Positions 16,395 to 22,752 of a stretch of 64,000 bases of DNA are shown in pieces. Location of the stretch: the NCBI GenBank assembly GCA_964461455.1, contig CAYWUJ010000002.1:52677-116676 (forward strand), written 5' to 3'. Position numbers and translations under genes: made by a program. Below the pieces are notes generated by a model. It was not told the origin of the DNA. It did no database searches and worked only from the letters and a program-made list of their open reading frames with translations. Origin of the DNA: UBA1413 sp964461455. Its GTDB lineage: Bacteria > Bacteroidota > Bacteroidia > Bacteroidales > Prolixibacteraceae. How positions within the stretch are numbered: position 1 is the first letter of the stretch; each line of letters begins with the position of its first letter.

Positions 16395-17999
16395 ATGAAA
16401 TTCAAATATTTAGCACCAGCGGTATTTTTGTTTCTGGCGGTGATGGGGACCCGGCCTTTGCCGGCCCAGGAATCTCAGGCCAATACCCTCAAATTCGGCA
16501 GGCTTCTCAGGCTGGTGGAATCCTTTTATGTCGACACCACCAATATTGACAAACTCACCGAAAAGGCCATCGTGGCTCTGCTTCAGGATCTGGACCCCCA
16601 CTCGGTGTACATCACCCGGGAGGAAGTGGAGAAGATGAATGAGCCCCTGAAAGGCAACTTTGAGGGAATCGGGGTATCGTTCAATATTTTCAGGGACACC
16701 CTTCTGGTGGTTTCGGTGGTCCCCGGGGGGCCTTCCGAGAAGACCGGTATTCTGGCCGGCGACCGTATTCTGGATATCGACGGTAAAAATGTCGCGGGAG
16801 TGGGACTGACCAATAACGATGTTTTCGGGAAGCTTCGCGGTGAGAAAGGGACGACGGTGCAGCTGAAGATCCGCAGGAAGAACGTAAGGGAACTTCTTGA
16901 TTTTACGGTGATCCGCGACAAGATTCCCATCAACAGTCTCGATGCCTCCTACATGCTCGACAAGGAGACCGGCTATATCAAGCTCAACCGCTTTTCGGCC
17001 ACCACCATGGAGGAGTTCAAAACGGCTATGGAGGAGCTGCAGACCCAAAAAATGCGCAACCTGGTGCTCGATCTGCGGAATAACGGCGGCGGGTATCTGA
17101 AGGCGGCCACCGACCTGGCCGAGGAGTTTCTCTCCTCGGGAAAGATGATTGTTTATACCGAAGGTGTCAATAATCCCAGAAAAGATTTCAAAGCCACCAG
17201 CAGCGGCTCCTTTGAAACGGGGCGCCTGGTCGTCCTGGTCAATGAGGGGTCTGCCTCGGCCAGTGAGATTGTGGCGGGAGCCGTGCAGGACTGGGACCGT
17301 GGAATTATCATTGGCCGCAGGACCTTCGGCAAAGGACTGGTGCAGCAACCCTACTACCTTACCGATGGTTCCATGGTCAGGCTGACCACCGCCCATTACT
17401 ACACTCCCAGCGGGCGGTGCATCCAGAAACCCTATGAAAACGGCGTCGAAGAGTACCGCACCGATTACCAGAAACGGATAGAAACCGGAGAACTCTTCCA
17501 TGCCGACAGCATCTCTTTCTCCGACTCCCTACAGTACAAAACCCTGGCCAGTGGCCGCACGGTATACGGCGGAGGCGGCATCATGCCCGATATTTTCATG
17601 CCCCTCGACACGTCAGCCCTTTACGCCTACTACAACAGGCTCCAGAGAAATAACATCGTCTACAACTTTGTCCTTGACTACCTCGATAAAAACCGCCAGT
17701 CGTTGTTGAAGAAATATCCCGATTTCGCAAAATTCAACAGCGGGTTCACCCCTGGTGACGACCTTATCAAAGGGATCATCGCCGCCGGGGAGAAGGAGTC
17801 GATTCCCCTCGACCAGAAAAGCCTTGACTTCACCCTTCCTCAGATGAAGCGGGAGATCAGGGCCCATATCGCCCGGAGCCTCTATGCGGCCGACCATTTC
17901 TACCAGATTCTCAACGAAGATGATTCCGTGATTAAAAAGGCCCTGGAACTGATGGGCGACCAGGAGCAGTTTTCACAACTCCTGGCCACCTGGCAATAA
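16395..17999 (+). CDS. S41-family C-terminal processing peptidase
   Basis: A 534-residue exported serine protease. A signal peptide (about 1-24) precedes an N-terminal helical region, a PDZ domain (about 80-160, FEGIGVSFNIFRDTLLVVSV and IDGKNVAGVGL) and the S41 catalytic core. NEGSASASEIVAGA supplies the nucleophile, probably S288, and GRRTFGKGLVQ supplies the general base K313. The 25-residue separation matches known CtpA/CtpB enzymes. A long C-terminal region of about 150 residues is common in Bacteroidota members. Substrates are unknown. The next gene (pnuC) starts 9 bases after the stop, so they may be co-transcribed. Confidence 0.93.
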   Translation: MKFKYLAPAVFLFLAVMGTRPLPAQESQANTLKFGRLLRLVESFYVDTTNIDKLTEKAIVALLQDLDPHSVYITREEVEKMNEPLKGNFEGIGVSFNIFRDTLLVVSVVPGGPSEKTGILAGDRILDIDGKNVAGVGLTNNDVFGKLRGEKGTTVQLKIRRKNVRELLDFTVIRDKIPINSLDASYMLDKETGYIKLNRFSATTMEEFKTAMEELQTQKMRNLVLDLRNNGGGYLKAATDLAEEFLSSGKMIVYTEGVNNPRKDFKATSSGSFETGRLVVLVNEGSASASEIVAGAVQDWDRGIIIGRRTFGKGLVQQPYYLTDGSMVRLTTAHYYTPSGRCIQKPYENGVEEYRTDYQKRIETGELFHADSISFSDSLQYKTLASGRTVYGGGGIMPDIFMPLDTSALYAYYNRLQRNNIVYNFVLDYLDKNRQSLLKKYPDFAKFNSGFTPGDDLIKGIIAAGEKESIPLDQKSLDFTLPQMKREIRAHIARSLYAADHFYQILNEDDSVIKKALELMGDQEQFSQLLATWQ

Positions 18000-18008
18000 G
18001 ATATCTGC

Positions 18009-18647
18009 ATGGACCATACGGCACTATTGTGGTTGGCGGCGAACATCCTTGAAGTGGCAGGTGCCGCCCTGGGACTGGCTTATATCATTTTCTCCGTCAG
18101 ACAGAACATCCTTACCTGGCCGGCAGGAATCCTCTCCTCCCTGCTATATATCTTCATCTTCCTCGATGCCCGCTTTTATGCCAATATGGGATTGCAATTC
18201 TATTACACCGGCATGAGCGTTTACGGGTGGTATTTCTGGCTTAAAGGGAAAAGAGAGGATCCCTCGGGGAAGCTCCCGGTGACCCGTCTCTCCCTGTCCC
18301 AGGGAGCCCTGGCCGGACTGATCGCCCTTCCCCTTTTCGGAATCATCTATTTCCTGCTGAATGCTTTTACCGACTCCCCCGTCCCCTTTATGGATACCTT
18401 TATCGCCACCATGGGAATTATCGGCACCTGGATGCTGGCACGCAAAATCCTCTTTAACTGGATTATATGGATCATCTCCGACACCTGTGCCGTCACCCTC
18501 TATGTGTCCCGTGAGATGTGGCCCACCGCCCTGCTTTACGTTGTTTACCTGGGAATGGCCTTTTACGGCTATATCTCGTGGAAACGCACCATAACCCCTG
18601 CCCGGCACACCCCCATGGCCCCGGAAAGGGGTCAACCCATGACCTGA
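18009..18647 (+). CDS. pnuC: Nicotinamide riboside transporter PnuC
   Basis: A 212-residue protein with about seven hydrophobic segments and the PnuC hallmark NILTWPAGILSSLLYIFIF, followed by FYANMGLQFYYTGMSVYGWY. The C-terminal half has WIIWIISDTCAVTLYV. PnuC moves nicotinamide riboside across the inner membrane by facilitated diffusion, with trapping by phosphorylation. The adjacent gene encodes an NadR-like kinase, 26 bases downstream, completing a salvage module. No thiamine riboswitch is seen upstream, which favours nicotinamide riboside over thiamine as substrate. Confidence 0.92.
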   Translation: MDHTALLWLAANILEVAGAALGLAYIIFSVRQNILTWPAGILSSLLYIFIFLDARFYANMGLQFYYTGMSVYGWYFWLKGKREDPSGKLPVTRLSLSQGALAGLIALPLFGIIYFLLNAFTDSPVPFMDTFIATMGIIGTWMLARKILFNWIIWIISDTCAVTLYVSREMWPTALLYVVYLGMAFYGYISWKRTITPARHTPMAPERGQPMT

Positions 18648-18673
18648 ACTGCTGAGCAACGGAACAACCGGAA

Positions 18674-19222
18674 ATGAGAGAAGAGATCAAAAAACCACGC
18701 ATTGTCATCGTCACGGGAGCCGAGTCGACCGGGAAATCGGTCCTCACCAGGCAACTGGCCGAGGAGTTTTCTGCGCCCTTCTATTCCGAATATGCCCGGG
18801 AATTCCTCGAAAAAAGCGGCCACCCCTATACCCGCGATGAGGTGGTCCACATCGCCCACACCCAGGTGGCCCAAATGGAGAACGCCCTGGCCTCAGGCGA
18901 GGAGTGGGTCTTCTTTGACACCTGGCTGATCATCACTAAAGTATGGATGGAAGTGGTCTACGGAGAAGCACCCCCTTTTATCAACAGGGCTTTGTCACAC
19001 TACCCCGCCAGCCTTTACCTGCTTTGCGATACCGATATCCCCTGGGAACCCGATCCCCTGAGGGAAAATGGCGGGGAGAACAGGGAGATATTGTCGGGAA
19101 TCTACCGTAACCACCTCGAAAGCCTGGGTGCCCGTTACAGCGTGGTTTCGGGAAAAGGAGAGGAAAGGCGGCGGAATGCCCTCCAAATCATCAGAAAAAC
19201 ATTTAATATTCCGTTAATATAA
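18674..19222 (+). CDS. NadR-like ribosylnicotinamide kinase (AAA_28 ATPase)
   Basis: A 182-residue P-loop protein corresponding to the C-terminal kinase domain of NadR. TGAESTGKSVLTRQLAEEF is the Walker A region, YSEYAREFLE is the conserved substrate segment, and FFDTWLIITKVW is the Walker B-like region. LLCDTDIPWEPDPLREN is typical of the family. It lacks the NMN adenylyltransferase and helix-turn-helix domains of enterobacterial NadR. It should phosphorylate nicotinamide riboside delivered by the PnuC encoded directly upstream. Confidence 0.88.
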   Translation: MREEIKKPRIVIVTGAESTGKSVLTRQLAEEFSAPFYSEYAREFLEKSGHPYTRDEVVHIAHTQVAQMENALASGEEWVFFDTWLIITKVWMEVVYGEAPPFINRALSHYPASLYLLCDTDIPWEPDPLRENGGENREILSGIYRNHLESLGARYSVVSGKGEERRRNALQIIRKTFNIPLI

Positions 19223-19231
19223 ATCGGATGG

Positions 19232-19263
19232 TTGCCTCAAACTTAAAAGTCAACGTATATTTG
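19232..19263 (+). promoter_or_regulatory. Promoter of the cysK-cysE-rlmL cluster
   Basis: TTG (19232-19234) and TATATTTG (19256-19263) are separated by 21 bases. They match the Bacteroidota -33 (TTTG) and -7 (TANNTTTG) elements at an allowed spacing. Transcription would start near 19270, leaving a leader of about 90 bases in which no known riboswitch is recognised. Confidence 0.6.
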
Positions 19264-19360
19264 TCTCATCAGGTGACCGGGGGGCACGATACCACAGAAC
19301 ACCGGAAACGGAAAAGCCGGAACGATCTGAAACAGGTTAAATAAAAGGAACGTGGAACGA

Positions 19361-20296
19361 ATGAGAATTTCCGAAGATATTACCCGGCTGGTTGGTGGCA
19401 CTCCGCTGGTCAGGCTGAACCGTCTGGGAGCCGGAACGGGATGTACGGTGCTGGCCAAGATGGAATCCCTCAATCCGGGTGGTTCGGTCAAAGACCGGCT
19501 GGCACTGGCGATGATCACCGCTGCCGAAGAGGAGGGTCTTTTGGGTCCCGGGAGTGTGGTGGTGGAGCCCACCAGTGGCAATACAGGGATCGGCCTGGCC
19601 ATGGTTTGCGCCGTCAGGGGCTACCGGCTGATCATAGTGATGCCCGAGAGCGTATCGCGCGAGCGCAGGGAGCTGATTTCCGCCTATGGTGCTGAAGTGG
19701 TTCTTTCCCCGGCACCCGGGGGAATGACAGAATCGATCAGCATGGCCCGTGAGATGGCCGCCCGTCATCCCGGCGCCTTTATGCCCATGCAGTTCAGCAA
19801 TCCCGCCAATGCTGAAATGCACAGGAAGACCACAGCCCTGGAGATATGGAACGATACCCTGGGGAGTGTCTCCATTTTTGTGGCCGGTGCCGGCACAGGA
19901 GGCACCATCACCGGGGTCTCCGAAATCCTGAAACAGAAAAACCCGGACATCGTCACGGTGGTGGTGGAACCCGCCACATCCCCTGTTCTCTCGGGAGGAG
20001 AGGCCGGAAAACACCGGATTCAGGGAATCGGTCCGGGCTTTATCCCTGAAGTTCTCAACACCTCAGCATATGACGAAGTCTTCCGGGTCACCGACGAAGA
20101 GGCCATGACCATGGCCCGGGAACTGGCTTCCCGCGAGGGTATCCTGGCAGGAATCTCCACAGGCGCCAATGCCCACGCCGCCCTGGAAATTGCCAAACGC
20201 CCCGGGAACAGGGGTAAAACCATTGTTTTTATTGTCTGCGATACCGGCGAAAGATACCTGAGTACCCACCTTTTTGACCTCCCGCACCATGGATAA
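19361..20296 (+). CDS. cysK: Cysteine synthase (O-acetylserine sulfhydrylase)
   Basis: A protein of about 311 residues of fold-type II PLP enzymes, making cysteine from O-acetylserine and sulfide. NPGGSVKDRLA holds the PLP Lys, PTSGNTGIGLAM binds the substrate carboxylate, and AGAGTGGTITG binds the PLP phosphate. An in-frame GTG lies at 19352, but ATG 19361 is better spaced from AAAGGA and is chosen. The stop overlaps the cysE start by 8 bases, indicating translational coupling with the enzyme that makes its substrate and normally forms a complex with it. Confidence 0.95.
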   Translation: MRISEDITRLVGGTPLVRLNRLGAGTGCTVLAKMESLNPGGSVKDRLALAMITAAEEEGLLGPGSVVVEPTSGNTGIGLAMVCAVRGYRLIIVMPESVSRERRELISAYGAEVVLSPAPGGMTESISMAREMAARHPGAFMPMQFSNPANAEMHRKTTALEIWNDTLGSVSIFVAGAGTGGTITGVSEILKQKNPDIVTVVVEPATSPVLSGGEAGKHRIQGIGPGFIPEVLNTSAYDEVFRVTDEEAMTMARELASREGILAGISTGANAHAALEIAKRPGNRGKTIVFIVCDTGERYLSTHLFDLPHHG

Positions 20297-21212
20297 GGAA
20301 CAATACCCTGTTTTCAGGGAGACCATCGGTGAGCTGGCAAATCCGGAATCCTACAGTATGGTGTGCCATGAGCACCGCCAGGGAGAACCACTTCCTTCAA
20401 GTGTGAAACTGACGCGTATTATCGACCTGACCAGGGAAATCATATTTCCGGGATATTTCGGTTCTACCTCGCTGCGGCAGGAAACCATAGGCCACTATAT
20501 GGGGGTATACGTTGACGAGCTTTACCATTTGCTGAATACCGAGATTCTTGCGGGGATGTGTTTTGAATGCCACGACGAGGGTGCGGGGAAGTTGCAGCGT
20601 CATTCAGAGCAGGCCCGCCGGGCAGCCCGGGAATTCGTCCTTTCCCTGCCTGAAATCAGGCAAAAAATGGTGACCGATGTGGAAGCCATGTATTTGGGTG
20701 ATCCCGCAGCCAAAAGCTATGGGGAGGTGATCTTCTGTTATCCCTCCATCAGGGCGGTCACCAACTATCGCATGGCCCACCGGCTCCTGCAACTCGGGGT
20801 TCCCCTGATACCCCGCTATATTACCGAAATGGCACACAGCGAAACGGGGATTGACATTCACCCCGGGGCAGTCATTGGCGATTATTTCGCCATTGACCAT
20901 GGCACGGGAGTCGTCATCGGTTCTACCTGCATCATCGGCCATCATGTCAAGATATACCAGGGGGTCACCCTTGGCGCCAAGAGCTTTGAACTTGACGACT
21001 CGGGAAATCCGGTCAAGGGAATTCCCCGTCATCCCATTGTCGAAGATCATGTGGTCATCTATGCCGGGGCTACCATCCTGGGAAGAATCACCATCGGCAG
21101 GAATTCGGTGGTGGGGGGTAACGTATGGGTCACCCGCGACCTCGCCCCAGGCTCCAGGGTAGTCCAGAAAAAAGCCCGCGCCAACGACTTCACCAACGGA
21201 GAAGGCATTTAA
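20289..21212 (+). CDS. cysE: Serine O-acetyltransferase
   Basis: A protein of about 307 residues producing O-acetylserine from serine and acetyl-CoA. The N-terminal 150 residues are helical. The C-terminal half is a left-handed beta-helix of hexapeptide repeats including HPGAVIGDYFAIDHGTGVVI, with the catalytic Asp-His pair, and GVTLGAKSF. ATG 20289 is chosen; an earlier TTG at 20274 lies inside cysK. It is longer than the enterobacterial enzyme, as in many Bacteroidota. It lacks the typical C-terminal Ile-ended CysK-binding tail sequence of E. coli, though the last residue is Ile (NGEGI). Confidence 0.92.
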   Translation: MDKEQYPVFRETIGELANPESYSMVCHEHRQGEPLPSSVKLTRIIDLTREIIFPGYFGSTSLRQETIGHYMGVYVDELYHLLNTEILAGMCFECHDEGAGKLQRHSEQARRAAREFVLSLPEIRQKMVTDVEAMYLGDPAAKSYGEVIFCYPSIRAVTNYRMAHRLLQLGVPLIPRYITEMAHSETGIDIHPGAVIGDYFAIDHGTGVVIGSTCIIGHHVKIYQGVTLGAKSFELDDSGNPVKGIPRHPIVEDHVVIYAGATILGRITIGRNSVVGGNVWVTRDLAPGSRVVQKKARANDFTNGEGI

Positions 21213-21235
21213 TTAACCACCTAAGCCATATTGTT

Positions 21236-22402
21236 TTGGAAAATTACTTTTTTACAGCCAAGACCCTCGAGGGACTTGAAGGGGTTCTTGCCCGGGAGGT
21301 CAGGGAACTGGGAGGAATCAACGTAGAAACCGGAATCAGGGCGGTCCACTTTGAAGGCGACAAGGCGATGATGTACAGGGCCAATTACCGGTTGCGGACA
21401 GCCATCAGGGTCTTCAGACAAATCGACAGTTTCACCTTTTCAACGATGGACGATTTTTACATCAGTTCGCTGAAGGTGAGATGGGACCTGCTGATGAACC
21501 TCAATGACACTTTTGTGGTCCAGAGCACGGTGATTCAGTCAGATCTTTTCAAGAACTCGATGTTTGCCTCGATGAAGCTGAAAGATGCCATCGCCGACAG
21601 GTTCCGGCAAAGGACAGGCCAGCGGCCCAGTGTCGATACCACCGATCCCGATATCATCTTTCACCTGCATATCGCCGGACAGAAATGCACCATCAGCCTT
21701 GACAGTTCCGGGGAATCGCTCCATAAAAGAGGGTACCGCCAGTCGCAGGGCGATGCTCCCCTCAACGAGGTACTGGCAGCAGGCATGATCCTGCTCACCG
21801 GATGGAAGGGAGATTCCGATTTCTTTGACCCCATGTGCGGATCGGGAACCCTTCCCATTGAGGCAGCCCTGATCGCCAGAAATATTCCCCCCGGGAAATT
21901 CCGTAAATCCTTTGCCTTCATGAACTGGAGGGATTATGAACCCGAGCTGTTCGAAAAAGTGAAGGAAGAGGTTGAGCCTGCTGACTTCAAGCACAAAATC
22001 TACGCCTCCGACCTGTTGAACAAAAATGTCCTGTCAACACAAACCAATGCCAGAAATGCCCGGGTTTTCAACCTGATCACCATCGGCCAGAGCGATTTCG
22101 CAGAAAGCGGACAAAACCTGGAAAACGGAGTAATCATCATCAATCCGCCTTATGGAGAGAGAATGAAAAACGAAGACATGGGGGGTTTATACGGAATGAT
22201 CGGGGAGCGGCTGAAACACCACTTTATGGGAAACACGGCCTGGATTCTGACCTCTTCGGCAGAAATGATGCAGAAAATCGGGCTGAAACCTTCAGCAAAA
22301 ATCAGGCTCTTTAATGGCGCCCTGGAATGCAGCTATCAAAAATTCGAATTGTTTGAGGGGAAAAGGAAAGTTTTGGTTATTAACAGAAACATTACTAAAT
22401 AA
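21236..22402 (+). CDS. THUMP-domain class I RNA methyltransferase (RlmL N-terminal type)
   Basis: A protein of about 388 residues. The N-terminal part (FTAKTLEGLEGVLAREVREL) and the following THUMP domain bind RNA. The Rossmann domain has FDPMCGSGTLPIEAALIA (AdoMet site) and IINPPYGERM, the N-P-P-Y motif of N2-guanine methyltransferases that modify 23S rRNA. No ATG fits: TTG 21236 begins exactly where homologues start, 23 bases after cysE, and is chosen. The open frame extends further into cysE but that part is out of family. It is probably the last gene of the cysK-cysE unit. Confidence 0.87.
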   Translation: MENYFFTAKTLEGLEGVLAREVRELGGINVETGIRAVHFEGDKAMMYRANYRLRTAIRVFRQIDSFTFSTMDDFYISSLKVRWDLLMNLNDTFVVQSTVIQSDLFKNSMFASMKLKDAIADRFRQRTGQRPSVDTTDPDIIFHLHIAGQKCTISLDSSGESLHKRGYRQSQGDAPLNEVLAAGMILLTGWKGDSDFFDPMCGSGTLPIEAALIARNIPPGKFRKSFAFMNWRDYEPELFEKVKEEVEPADFKHKIYASDLLNKNVLSTQTNARNARVFNLITIGQSDFAESGQNLENGVIIINPPYGERMKNEDMGGLYGMIGERLKHHFMGNTAWILTSSAEMMQKIGLKPSAKIRLFNGALECSYQKFELFEGKRKVLVINRNITK

Positions 22403-22425
22403 GGGCAAAAATCTTATTTTTGCCC
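22403..22425. terminator. Intrinsic terminator shared by rlmL-like gene and the GG-peptide gene
   Basis: A perfect 9-bp inverted repeat GGGCAAAAA / TTTTTGCCC around a 5-base loop starts immediately after the stop codon of the methyltransferase gene. Read on the minus strand it is followed by TTATTT, so it can also end the small peptide transcript, whose stop is at 22460. Confidence 0.75.
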
Positions 22426-22459
22426 CTACCCGTTATGTTTTGCCTGCAAGGACCCCTGA

Positions 22460-22618
22460 TTAGAGGTCGCGGGTATCGTAAATGTCAATGTCCTTAGTCT
22501 TGATTTTCTCATCGGCATTACCTCCCCTGATGCGATACATTTCATGAAGGGTAAGAGTTTCCACTTCTGCTACAAAACTGATTTCTTTGGGGGCGGTTCT
22601 TTTAATGATACTTTTCAT
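22460..22618 (-). CDS. 52-residue peptide with Bacteroidota double-glycine leader (putative RiPP/signal precursor)
   Basis: ATG at 22618-22616 opens 52 codons ending TAA 22462-22460. Residues 1-33 look like a leader that ends in LTLHEMYRIRGG. The E-M-x-x-I-x-G-G ending is the conserved cleavage motif of Bacteroidota natural-product precursors (GG-Bacteroidales type), normally cut after GG by C39-type exporters. The 19-residue remainder begins NADEKIKTKDID and is rich in Asp, Lys and Thr, with no Cys or Ser, arguing against a classical lanthipeptide core. No modifying enzyme, ATP-grasp or C39 exporter is in the window. It is divergent from the TPR-CHAT gene and has its own terminator. Real expression and the product's fate are unproven. 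Confidence 0.65.
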   Translation of the reverse strand: MKSIIKRTAPKEISFVAEVETLTLHEMYRIRGGNADEKIKTKDIDIYDTRDL

Positions 22619-22669
22619 GGCTACAGTTATTAAATGTTCAGTTTTTTATCTAAATTCACTCACTATAAT

Positions 22670-22697
22670 ATTCCTCAAAGAAGGAAAAGGTAACCCA
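22670..22697 (-). promoter_or_regulatory. Element shared with the sigma promoter region (peptide/CHAT divergent gap)
   Basis: On the minus strand TGGGTTACCTTTT is followed after 9 bases by AGGAAT. The same two blocks with the same 9-base spacing occur upstream of the ECF sigma gene at 27757-27784. The core GGTTACC is a near-palindrome, so it could serve either the peptide gene (start 52 bases away) or the TPR-CHAT gene (start 56 bases away on +). A second ATTCCTCAA copy lies at 22732-22740. Binding of the local sigma factor is an inference. Confidence 0.45.
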
Positions 22698-22752
22698 CTT
22701 TTTTTATTTTTTTTTTTTAAAAATTACAACTATTCCTCAACTGCCTGATTAT

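Noticed and set aside
16410..17501. Long minus-strand open frame opposite the S41 protease
   Set aside because: It arises from the G+C-rich codon pattern of the protease gene. The translated product has no recognisable domain.
19264..19360. Possible SAM riboswitch in the leader of cysK
   Set aside because: The leader is G+C-rich and has a CTCATCAGG stretch, but the conserved core and pairing of SAM-I or SAM-II aptamers could not be found.
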